This document shows, in pieces, positions 52,801-63,176 of a stretch of DNA of 64,000 nt. The translations under genes were made by a program, and so were the position numbers. The DNA lies in the NCBI RefSeq assembly GCF_000151665.1, contig NW_013171866.1:372001-436000 (forward strand), in the 5' to 3' direction. This DNA is from Blastocystis hominis (taxonomy: Eukaryota > Sar > Bigyra > Opalinata > Blastocystidae). The notes beneath the pieces were generated by a model. The model was not told where the DNA came from and did not search any database. It saw nothing but the letters and a program-made list of their open reading frames with translations. The first letter of the stretch is position 1, and every line of letters begins with the position of its first letter.

Positions 52801-53722
52801 AATTCTTCTGTATCTTCAATCCTTCTTCCCAAATGGACATGTAATCTTATTAATTACACTATATTTGATTTTTCGCGATTCACATTGATAGAATCAATCG
52901 ATATAAGCGATCATAGTTTTGGATCAGTACAAACATTCCAAATCGACGAATTGAATCTATTAAATAGTTTGAAAATAGGCAAGAATTCATTTACGCAGAA
53001 AAAGAATGATTATGGAAATGATAAATCGAAATCATTCCACATATTGAATTGTGAATCATTGGAATCCATTCAAATTGGTCGATACAGTTTCAGTGATTTT
53101 GCTGGAGACTTTGAATTGAAGAATCTACCACAATTACAATCCATTCAAATTGGTACAATTGAAAGTGGTTCAAACAATTTCTATTGGAGTTCATTTGTGA
53201 TTCGAGGTATTGATATGATATTGAATATTTGAATGATGTATAGATCTTCCAAATCTACAATCCATTACATTAGGTGATCGTGCATTCTTTGAATCCTTAA
53301 CAACAATAATTGAAAGTATTGAATGAATTCGAATGAAATGATTGATGTAGATCTTCCATCATTACAATCTATTCAACTCGGTTGGTATGCACTTGCTGGA
53401 GAAATTGATTCATCATGTTCATTGACAATGCGAAGTAATAATAAATTGATTGGTTATGATTTGTTTTGTAGATCTTCCAAATCTAACATCTATAACTTCT
53501 GCACTATTTAGTTTTCGTTGGCCTCGTGTAGTGACATTGGAAAGTATTTCTGAATATTGAATATTGATAGTATTTAGATATTCCAAATCTTCAAAATGTC
53601 ATTCTGCCTGGTTCATTCATTGAAGTTCGATCGAAATCAATTTCGAGTATAGTTTGATTGATTTGATTTGATTCATAGATGTTTCTTCCATTCTCGCTGA
53701 TCTGGTCAAAATCAAGCAGTGA
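49807..53722 (+). CDS. Secreted protein: degenerate papain-like domain, Thr/Pro linker, leucine-rich repeats on duplicated exons
   Basis: Signal peptide MSVISLILFLLQLIYAAPSY. A propeptide-like part follows (YDEYLKYYQSKCGTDCDEYK, then a 32-nt intron). Next is a papain-like fold in which the catalytic Cys is replaced (STSTSTSWASAIVHAAEYAF where the family has CWAFS) and the His region reads SVYGILEGYDADKWTVGLN. After it come BspA-type leucine-rich repeats, a TTEAPTTEVPTTE linker (51340-51490), and from 51660 more repeats spread over small exons. Nine introns (34-37 nt, plus 31 and 32) from 52271 on are all phase 1 and all resume with AT-[C/A/G]TTcc, giving D/N-LP-LQ. TGA at 53720-53722, TGTTTGTT at 53786. 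The join near 51560-51620 is unresolved. Probably a surface or secreted adhesin-like protein. Confidence 0.75.
52050..53577 (+). repeat. Tandem duplication, 933–936-base period, inside the LRR gene
   Basis: Copy 1 (about 52050-52670) and copy 2 (about 52986-53605) match in exons and introns. Introns at 52271, 52380, 52502 and 52611 recur at 53207, 53316, 53435 and 53544. It is therefore a DNA-level duplication. Confidence 0.9.
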
Positions 53723-53785
53723 TTCCAGCATTGAATCTACACACTTCATTCCATTCAATGATCATTGTATGTTCAATGCTTACCT

Positions 53786-53793
53786 TGTTTGTT
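53786..53793 (+). terminator. TGTTTGTT 3'-end element of the LRR gene
   Basis: Exact 8-mer 64 nt after the TGA. Confidence 0.7.
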
Positions 53794-56103
53794 CCAAATC
53801 CCTTACCATCATTCTTTGGTCATTGATTTAGGATCCAATCATCGATTGACTCTTTTCCATCATCACAACCCAGATTGGTTTAGCTAGCATGTTCCAATCC
53901 TTCGTGTAACGACGTTAGGAATGAAAGTAAAGAATTTATGAAAATGGGAGAGCTAATTAAGAAGATCGAGTTTGTTTCAATGTTCTAAATAGAAATGTGT
54001 TTTACTTGCATAATCACTAGTTTATGAACGATACAGTAATAACGATCAAGTGAATCGACTAGATTGTACTGGATAGTTTAATCCTCATTATTTTTTTAAA
54101 TAGATATAAAGTGCGTATTTAGAAGTGTCATGTAGTCATTTGTGTACAAACCATTCTATATATTATTCCTAAATGTTGTACAGTTTTTCGATTATTTCAC
54201 ATTAAGCTTTACATAATATATATTGGGCTCAGAGTTTTCTCCAATATCTTTTAATTTGGTTATAGATAAAGTCACTTTATTTGTTTCACACTTTACTAAT
54301 TCTTCGAAATATACTTCTGTCGATAATATTGAAATATAAGGAAAATAGTCGTGATTATAAAAGTAAAGGATTAATGCATGCAAGTATTGAACCGATCTAT
54401 TGTACACAAAGTTTACAAAAGATATCATTATTAATCAACGTATCAGTCTACGCATATTTAATGTTGATTTTAGTGAGAAATAATATTTCAAAACAATCAA
54501 ACATAGGATTATTATAATAATTGTCGTTCGCAAGACGGTAAACACATCAAGAATGAGTTTTATTCATATTGGATATGTTGGTTTTGTATGGCTGGCTCGA
54601 ATTTTACTACCGAGACTCATAAATTCTCACAATATCTAGACATCATATATATATGAGACTACCATTATTTAAATAGGGAGTGGATCATAAAATCTCAGAA
54701 TCATGATTTACATATGATTTAACCCGATTGACAACAAATATCAACGATCAATAATGGCTAATATACTTTTACATATCATTAATCATGTATTAATGTTTTA
54801 TAATCGATATTATTATATCGGAATATACAATAGTACATGTTCAAAAGAACGATCAAAATGGGTATTTTAAGATTAATATGTAATATTTATGCTTTATTGC
54901 TAATCAAATACACAGCGAGGATATATTTTATCATTTATGAATCAGTAGTACAATTCACCAGTCGTACTTTTGATAATAACGTCATAAATACACATATATC
55001 CATTGTGCAATTACTTCATTTACAGCGGGAATGTAGTACAGACAAATGAGAATAGTTATTATGTGAGACAGTATGCAAATGGAGATGGTAATTATAGTCA
55101 TTGTTATAATGGTAACAATGTTCAGCACTACAAGGAAAAACAGAGTACTTGTACTTGTTGTATAACTCTCGGATCTTGAGTGATAACTCGACAATGAAAA
55201 CAAGAGGTTCCTTTACTGTTTCTATTACTATATGTGAGAATGTACTCCCATCCCATAAAATTGCGATCGCCGATGCAACTTAATCAATACTTCACTCTGT
55301 TCTACTTGTTTGTTTTCTTTTTCCCCTCTTTTTTCCAAATGTGCTCTCTTATTATTTCACCTCAACGCCATGCTCTTTATTTTGATGTAACTACGTCTTT
55401 TCCTCTTAACTATCATAATAATTCCTGGTCATGCACTGAAGAAGCACACTGTTGTTGGAATTTCTATTAATCCCGCAGCATTTTTGTGACAAACAATATC
55501 GATCTTCTTTACTTCACGCTATGCCCATCATTCAAGATGCAATTCAGTTTGTTGAGTGCTGATGTTTCGTTTATAAAATTTTAGATATGTAGTCATTTAT
55601 AAATATTCATGTGAGTAGGATATATTGTTTCGTTTTGTTTGTTTTATATAGTTTCTAGCAGACTGTAGTAGAATTTGAAATACTGGAGTCAACTCATTCA
55701 GTCCTTTCTATTCCATCCCACAAACAATTCATCTTAAGACATACCACAATCAAGTCTTCCTTATCCATGGAGCTATTAGAAATGCCGCTACTATAAACTT
55801 TTAATCTTCAATATGATCCATTGGTACAGAATTGAGTCATCAATGCTATGATCGGGTTTTATAACAATGGAAAATGCAGAATCTTTGCTTTATTTGCATA
55901 AAAGAGGAGAGTATTTTTTATACCCGCATCATTATTTGCAATCTAGCTTATATTTATAGCTGTAGTTGTATTTACTGATATGTTCATGTGTGTAGTGTGT
56001 GATTCCTGTGTTTTTGCTTGTCTGATTCGCTTTTTATTTTGTGTAGTTGGTAAGAATTGGAAGTTTTATATGCAGTTTCGTTTGTTTTTAATTATTTGTC
56101 AAA
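53794..56103. other. 2.3-kb AT-rich gene desert
   Basis: No exon, tRNA or repeat could be supported. Two forward TGTTTGTT occurrences (55308-55315 and 55636-55643) have no recognised gene upstream; they may be chance in AT-rich DNA or mark a non-coding transcript. Confidence 0.55.
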
Positions 56104-57687
56104 ATGGGACAAGGGCGTAAAAAGCGAGAACGAACAAGTTCCGGTAGCAATCGTCGCAGACGGTTCTCAATACCTGCTGATTCTTGTAATCGAGATTCTC
56201 AAGATTTACTGACTTTGTTGGGTGTTTGCCAAGATGATCGTTTGAGCAGTGCTCATAATCACAGTTCATCTCGGAAGCATTACAACCCTTCCTTATTCAA
56301 ATCAACTCGTCATGATTCGCTAGTTGACTATATTTCTCCTCAGCTGTCGAACTCGTTGCCTACTAAGCCAGCATCGAACATGCAGTGCTCTTTTGTAGGT
56401 GATATTCCACTGGTGTCGACGAGTTCGGGTACGCAATCTGGTTTAGCTCAAGGTATTTATTTGTCATCACGTTGAATATCAGACTTTTATCAGTCAAAGA
56501 ACGCTCTTCTGCTTGCAGAGTCTCTGTTCCCCACGAATAGTGTATTTTCTGGAGGAAAAACCAAAATCTTATCCACTGATCATCTTTCGAACATCCGCTC
56601 TGTGTTACAGAATCTTTTATCCGAGAACGAAATCGAGGTGGACTTGACAACCTACGCGACCTGCAGTACCCTCCAACCCTCCCTTCTAACCAGCAGGCCG
56701 AAAGGAATTCGTGCAACGCACGTTCGAGCCCAAACTATCGCGCATTTTTTCGACCTTAACTCACGGCTGTCGTTTTGAAAACACCTACGACATCTCCGCT
56801 CGCTCCGCCGTTCTCTTCGTACGCCTCCCTTCTCCTTTTTACCCCAGGCGCTCTGCTCGTGCATCCCGAACTCGCTTCCGAAGGCGTGTCACGCTCTCTT
56901 GGAAACGCTCATCGACTTCAACGAATCCGAGCGCGAAAGCGGCCTCTGTTTGGAAGACGAGCTCTTCCTGCAAACCACCAACTACGGCCAGATCCACCAT
57001 CTCATCGAGCTCTGGAAGCTCTTCGTCAGCGTAGGCGCCTTCCTCGCTCTCGAATTCAGTGGATCGACGAGCAGAGCGACTCGCACTCCGCCGATTCTGA
57101 CGCTTCGCCGCTCGCCGACTGCGAATCCGACCTTCTCGGCAGCGTTCGCGTGCTCTTCCGCGCCGCCGTCGTGCTTCTCCAGCTCAGCGGCGTGGTGAAG
57201 AAGTACCGGGCCACGCTCTGCAGCGGGCTGGCGAAGCTCTTCGCGCTGGACCCGGCGTGTGTGCCGCGGTTTTTCCACGAAATCACGGGGAAATGGCCGG
57301 TCTGCACGTCGCGGAAAGTGCGATTGGGAGGAGGAATGGACGGTAGGGAGTGGCGATGCTGGAGCTACTGCAGGATCTGCTGGAGGAGAGCGAGGTGCTG
57401 GAGGAGAGCGCGTTCGAGGGTGAGATCACGGCGCTGCTGGAGTGGATTTGCAAGCTGGTGAACGGAAACCAGGCGGAGATTTGCATGCAGGGCATTCAGA
57501 TTCTGGACTCGGATCGCGTGCTGCTGAAGTACATTGTGTGCAAGCCGTATCGGGTGCGGATGGTGGAGCAGTGCTTGAATCGGAATCGTAGGGGCGCGGG
57601 AGGCGTGGGAGAGTAGATGGACATTGGAATGAGACGATTCGAGGGGTGACGGAGACGCTCTTTGACCACTTGTTGGATTATATGTAA
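56104..57687 (+). CDS. Divergent PP2A regulatory subunit B' (B56/PPP2R5)
   Basis: Directs protein phosphatase 2A to its substrates. The N-terminus MGQGRKKRERTSSGSNRRRR is basic and disordered, with a glycine at position 2. From 56690 the HEAT-like helices appear. The C-terminal block is diagnostic: CVPRFFHEITGKWPVCTSRK, AMLELLQDLLEESEVLEESA, FEGEITALLEWICKLVNGNQ, ILDSDRVLLKYIVC and finally THWNETIRGVTETLFDHLLD, which matches the B56 end THWN-TI-G. Six or more introns; joins in the middle are provisional. TAA at 57685-57687; TGTTTGTT at 57730-57737. Sequence similarity outside the C-terminal third is weak. Confidence 0.78.
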
Positions 57688-58037
57688 ATTAGGGGGTTTT
57701 ACGTGTTTCTTTATTGGTGTATATTGATTTGTTTGTTGGAGATAGTTGGATGGTCGTATTTTTGTGGGGTTTGGGAGAGTGATGAAGGGAATAATGGATT
57801 GGAAAGGGAGTTTATGATAGAAGTGATATAGGAGAGAGAATTGCACATTGCTACTTGCAAGGGATGTATGAAAAATGAAATAGGATATGACATAATGTAA
57901 AATAGTGTGGGTTTTCCCATCAAACATAGGATTATTCGATTCACCCTGTTATTAGAGTGCAGACATCTATCTATTGATATTTCCTCATATATTCGAATCT
58001 TAACCATAACAAAAACATCGTTTCTCTCAAACAAGCT
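57688..58037. other. Gap between convergent genes
   Basis: Carries the B56 3' element and, on the reverse strand at about 58030, TGTTTGAG for the methyltransferase-like gene. Nothing else seen. Confidence 0.55.
57730..57737 (+). terminator. TGTTTGTT 3'-end element of the B56 gene
   Basis: Exact 8-mer 43 nt after the TAA. Confidence 0.75.
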
Positions 58038-59144
58038 CTAATTAACATTATAAAGCCTCTTCACTCGCTCAATCTCCTGCAAATACTTCCGATCATTCGC
58101 CTTGCTAAGTACCTTCAGATAAATATTCACCGCCGTCTTGTCCTGTTTCACCCCATTCCTCGTCATTTCCTCCCAAATCATCATCGCCTGGTCCGGCTTC
58201 GCCTTCTCCAATTCTGTTCCATACTTCCACATCACCGCATCGGGGTCCGTCTCCCAGAACCTCTGCACACGCGACATCTCTCCATCGTGCAGCTACATCA
58301 CACTATTCGCCTATTTCTACCGGCATTGCGCTCGGATCCGACGAAAAAACGCCCTCACACAGACAGCGGTTCAGATTCTCCCACACCCGGGGATCGGCTG
58401 TTTCGCGTAGCAATCCCTGTCGGACGAACGAGTTCCACGCCTGGAAGACGATGGCGCCCGTTCCGCTGTACGGACGAACGTTCTCCATGAAAACGACCGA
58501 TTTCGCGTGGGCGAGGAATCGACTGCTGGAGAGATCGTCTTCTGCGAGTCGAATGAATAGTGAAGTGAATACCGGCGGTGGTAGGGTAGGAGCCGCTGTC
58601 GATGTAAATCATGTCGAATCGCTTGTCACCGAAATAGCCGGCAAAGACTCCGATTGCGCTTTTCATTTTGCCCCCGATGAGGATAAAGCGGTCTTCGTAT
58701 TTTTCGGAGAGCGTGCGCGCGCAGTAACTGACATAGGGATAATGGAGTGGGTCGAATGCGACGACGTGGATGTCTTTGCGAGCAGTGAGGAAGGTTTCGG
58801 TTGTGTGGCCTGTTTCGTAAGATGAAAGGAACAAAACTACCAGCATTGAAGCCAATCACAGCAACACGCTTGATGTTTGTATTCTTCTCCAAATACTCGT
58901 GGAAAAACTCAACCATCATTCGAGTGATCACGGGACCCTTGACACGGTAATTCCGTGACTTCACAAATTCACCAATGGAAAGGACTGTAGAAATATCTCT
59001 ATTATCTACATCTCGTCGTTGTAACGTTTCTGGCATTGCTAGATTCAGATCGGGGCGGTTTTCAGCAACATGAGGGCGCTTTCGTTTCTCCGCATTATTT
59101 TGACTGTTAATTAATTGCTCTTGTTCCGATGTGATGTACTGCAT
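58038..59144 (-). CDS. Class I SAM methyltransferase-like protein with a helical C-terminal segment
   Basis: Function unknown. After a charged N-terminus (MQYITSEQEQLINSQNNAEK), ISTVLSIGEFVKSRNYRVKG and EFFHEYLEKNTNIKRVAVIG lead into a Rossmann-like core: VAVIGFNAGHTTETFLTA, IHVVAFDPLHYPYVSYCART, RFILIGGKMKSAIGVFAGYF and RFDMIYIDSGSY. This fits a class I methyltransferase, though the first motif is not a canonical GxGxG. VVFMENVRPYSGTGAIVFQA follows. The last exon (WKYGTELEKAKPDQAMMIWE, YNVN) looks like an all-helical repeat. Introns of 31, 31 and 28 nt fit. TAG is followed by TGTTTGAG. Confidence 0.65.
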
Positions 59145-59400
59145 GGCTGGCTTCGAAGGTGCCTATGGTAATAGTCCATCCACAAAGATACTGAGTTCAG
59201 CTTACTCAGCATCATCTTGGTGCGGAACTCTGTATTGTTACCTCCAGTTCCATTCATTTGCTGAAAACTATTCTGAAAATATCCACAAACTTTGGAATTC
59301 CGAGTATTGGACGATATCATCCTCATTTTCACATTCGCAGTTTGATTTATTCTTAATAGTATGGATGTCGCTTCTGTTTGATCGATAGAAAGCGTGAGAA

Positions 59401-62379
59401 ATGTCGTTCCTCAAAAAGACCAAGAGCATCTTTGGAAGAAAGAAGAAGGAGGAAGAGGAGGAAGAGGAAGTGAACGAGGAGAACGAGGAGGTGTTCGACG
59501 AGGAGAACGAGGAGGAAGCCCAAGAGGAGGAGGAGGAAGCCCAAGAGGAGGAGGAAGAGGAAGGTGGAGAGGAAGAGGAAGAAGAGGAGGAGGAAAAGCC
59601 CCGAGCAAAGGCGTCTTCCGCTGCTCTGGATGCAGTTGGCCATAGTTTTGCCCTTTTTATATAGGCGAAAAAGCAGCTAGAGGAAGAGAGAGAGAAATTC
59701 GCAAAGTTGGAGCAGAGTAAGGTTCATTTTTGGTAGATTGAAAGAGCAGAGTTCACGAAGCTGCGAGATTTTTCTAAAGAGAAGTTGGAGGGAGCACAGA
59801 AGCAAATGAAAGAGCTCCGTGCTGAGGTTTGCTGTCCGGTAGTGGAATGTGATGTCTAGAAGGATCAAGCCGAGAAAGAGTTGGCTGCTGCTCGTGCGCA
59901 AATAAAGGAGCTGGAATCGACTGCTTCTTCTGCGAACACCGATGAAATCGATGCCTTGAATGGTCAGATCGCGGTGATGCAGGAAGTGATCGACGGAAAG
60001 GAGAAGGAAGTGAACGATCTGAAGGAGGAGATGGAGGGAATGAAAGCGACGATTGCGGAGTTGGAGGCGAAGACATCGCAATTGGAGTCTGCAGAGCGTG
60101 AAAACGCAGCGAAGCTGAAAGAATTGGAAGCTTCGATGGTTGCTGTAGAGCAAGCAAAGGGAGAATTGGAGAAGGAGAAGGAGACGATGAGTGTGGAGCT
60201 GGAAGAAGTCAAGAAATCGAAGGAGACGATGAGTGTGGAGCTGGAAGAAGTCAAGAAATCGAAGGAGACGATGAGTGTGGAGCTGGAGGAAGCTAAGAAA
60301 TCGAAGGAAGCGGCCGAGAAGGAGAAGGAAGAAGCGTTGAAGCGAAGCGAAGAATTGGAGAAGGAGAAGGAGGAGTTGGAGAAGGAGAAGGCTGAGGAGA
60401 ATGAAGAGAAGGAGAAGAATGCGGAGCGCGTGAAGTTGGAATTGGAGGAAATGAAGAAGAGCAAGGAGGAAGAATTGAAGAGCGCGAAGGAGGAAGCGGA
60501 GAAGGAGAAAGAGAAGGAAGTAAAGGAAGTGAAAGAGAAACTGGAGGAGATGAAAGAAGCGAAGGAGAAGGCGGAGAAGGAGAAGGAAGAATTAGTGAAA
60601 GCGAAGGAAGAATTGGAGAAAGAGAAAGTGGAGACAGAGAAGGATGTGGAGAATGTGAAATCGGAATTGGAAGCGATGAAGAAGAGCAAAGAAGAAGCGG
60701 AAAAGGCCAAAGAGGAAATGGAAAAGGCCAAAGAAGAAGCAGAAAAGGAAAAGGAAAAGCTGCAGAAGGCGAAGGAGGAAGCGGAAAAGGCGAAGGAGGA
60801 AGTGGAGAAAGAGAAGGACGCGAGCGAGAAAGCGCTGAAGAAGGAACTCGAGGATCTGCGAAACGAAAAGGAAGCGATGGAGAAAGAAAAGACGGCGATG
60901 TCGGAGCAGGCGAAAGAAGATCAGGAGAAGCGAAAGAAGGAATTGGAGGAGAAGGAATCGTCGCTGCAGGCTTCTCTCAAGCAACTCAGCGAAGCCAACG
61001 AAGCCAACGAAGCCAGCATCGCTGCCCTCAAGGAAGAATTGAAAGCTTCGCAGAACGAGAAAGAGTCCGCCGTCCAGTCGCTGAAAGAAGCCACCGAAGC
61101 GAAGGAGGCGAAAGAAGCCGAGCTGGAATCGGTGAAGTCCGAAATGGAGCAGAAAGTGAAGGAATTGGAGGCTTCCGTGCAGTCGGTCAAAGAGGAAAAA
61201 GCGAACGCGGAGGCCGAAGCGGACGCGAAGATTGCGAAGCTGGAGAACGCGCTGAAGGAAGCGGAGTTGGCATCTGCTGCGAAGTCGGGAGATGAGCAGC
61301 TGGCCGCTGCGATCGAGGAGAAGGCGAACGCGGAGAAGGCGGCTGCAGAAGCGGAGAAGGAAAAGAAGGCGAAGGAAAGCGAGCTGAAAGAGGAGAAGGA
61401 GAAGAATGTGGAGTTGGAGAAGCGAGTGAAGGAAGCGGAGGAAGCGAAGGCGGCGAAGGAAAGCGAGCTGGAAGCGGAGAGAAGCAAAACGAAGACGCAG
61501 GAGAGCCGTATTGCGGAGTTGGAAAGCCAGATCGCGGAGCAGAGCAACGCAAAGAGCGAAGTCGATGAGAGTCAGATTGCCGAGCTGAAGAACGCGGTGG
61601 CCGAAGCGGAGAAGGAGAAGGAAAATGCAAAGAAGGAGAAGGAGGAAGCGGAGAAACAGAAAGAAGAAGCCGAAAAGCAGAAGGAGGTTGCGGAGAAGGA
61701 GAAGCAGGAAGCCGAAAAGCAGAAGGAGAAGGCTGAGAAAGAGAAGGAAGAAGCCGAGAAGCAGAAGGAAGAAGCCGAAAAGCAGAAGGAGGTTGCGGAG
61801 AAGGAGAAGGAAAAGGCTGAGAAAGAAAAAGAGAAGGCCGAAAAAGAAAAGGAGAAGGCCGAGAAGCAGATTGAAAAGGCTGAGAAAGAAAAAGAGAAGA
61901 AGGAGGCGGAACTGGAGAGTGCGAATCATCAGCTGAAAGAAGCCACGAAGGAAGTGAAAGAGAAGGAATCTGCGTTGGAGAAGAAGGAAAAGCAAATCGC
62001 GGAGTTGGAGAAGAGAATTGAAGAATTGGAGAAGGCGGCGAAGCAGGAACCCAAATCCGAACCCAAAAAGGAAACAAAGAAAGAGGAATCATCGTCCTCG
62101 TCTTCTTCTTCGTCTGAGGAAGAAGAGGAAGAAGAAGAAAAGGAAAAAGAAGAAAAGCCAAAGAAGAAGACGATCAAGAAGTCCAAGAAAGAATCGTCCG
62201 ATTCCGATTCCGATTCTGATTCTGATTCTGATTCCGATTCCGATTCGGATAGTAAGAAGAAGAAGAAATCAAAGAAGTTGTCAAAGAAGCCTGCAAAACG
62301 ATCGTTGCTTTCCAAGAAGTCGAAGAAGGCCGCTTCTTCGTCGTCCTCGTCGTCGTCTGATTCGGATTCTAGCGATTAA
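59401..62379 (+). CDS. Very long acidic/basic coiled-coil protein with Ser-Asp tail
   Basis: Not assignable. MSFLKKTKSIFGRKKK precedes a Glu-rich run, as in the gene at 17100-19958. After introns of 30, 33 and about 30 nt a single exon of about 2.5 kb encodes more than 800 residues of Glu/Lys/Ala heptads. They include near-perfect repeats such as ETMSVELEEVKKSK (three times) and EKEKAEKEKEKAEKE. The tail is EESSSSSSSSSEEEEEE, then KKTIKKSKKESSDSDSDSDS and a Lys/Ser-rich end SSSSSSSDSDSSD, TAA at 62377-62379. The tail suits casein-kinase-2 phosphorylation. The repetitive coil suggests a long filament or tether. Confidence 0.75.
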
Positions 62380-62401
62380 GGATGTGCTTATTGCTTCGAT
62401 T

Positions 62402-62420
62402 TGTTTGTTCGGAACAAACA
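62402..62420. terminator. Palindromic bidirectional 3'-end element TGTTTGTTCGGAACAAACA
   Basis: A perfect 19-base inverted repeat (9-base arms, central G) between the convergent coiled-coil and STN1-like genes. Forward copy 62402-62409, reverse copy 62420-62413. Confidence 0.8.
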
Positions 62421-62424
62421 GAAC

Positions 62425-62929
62425 AAAGGGACTGCGACTGGGAGAACTCAATACACTCCAGCCAATGGATGTATTCTTCGTTTGGATCCTTTGGGAGATA
62501 CAGAGAAGAAGCCGTCAGCTCACTAGAATAACCAAATAATAAAACACGCTACTAGCCGCATAATTCACCTTGACCATCAATTGTCTGATTCAAAATAGAA
62601 AAGGAAGGAGATGATAATTTACCCTGCACCTTGACAAGTTTCCACAATAAAGGAACCTAGAATTCAACACACAAACAATAATGACTTGATTCCACATTGA
62701 AAAGAGTGATTCAGAAGAACCGTAGCCATTAATACAACAGTCCATCAGCCCACTTCCATCGTCAATCGTGAATAACTCTTATTGAATAGTATTACAGTAT
62801 TCTACTTTTGTTCAATACAGTCTTCTCACAAACCACGATGCCAACGACCTCAATTTCGTGAATTTGCCGGTTATTGTAAATATACTTTCCAGAATTGGCA
62901 CACACTTTCATGACTTGACATATCATCAT
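62425..62929 (-). CDS. STN1: STN1-like OB-fold protein, stop made by polyadenylation
   Basis: STN1 is a subunit of the telomere-capping, replication-assisting CST complex. No long frame exists, so splicing is needed. MMICQVMKVCANSGKYIYNN, RQIHEIEVVGIVVCEKTVLN, K then KLFTIDDGSGLMDCCINGYG, SSESLFSMWNQ, VPLLWKLVKVQGKLSS, and the last exon ELTASSLYLPKDPNEEYIHW, LECIEFSQSQSL. The VVGIVV / TIDDGSG / C pattern and the DPNEE-HWLE end fit STN1 better than RPA2. Introns of 28, 29 and about 50 nt; the third is provisional. After CTT comes T62425, spacer GTTC, TGTTTGTT: no genomic stop before the element. Start choice (two adjacent ATGs) is uncertain. Confidence 0.62.
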
Positions 62930-63176
62930 AGGAACAATAGTCTAGTTGGTTTCATAATCATGCCGAATTCTTACTAAATAATCACATGATTCGGTTTCTT
63001 TTACTTGCTTTCTCATGATAGCACATAGGAACAGATCCAAACACAAGAAACAGAATTTGAATAAGGGATGGAATGATACTAACTAGATCTGGATATTGAC
63101 CATTGATAACAGCATATTAATACTTTAGGTATCCGTAAAATGCGTATTGCAGTTGATTCATAATTTTTATTGTAGA

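Noticed and set aside
60592-61995. Long reverse frames opposite the coiled-coil gene
   Set aside because: Leu/Phe-rich shadow of Glu/Lys repeats.
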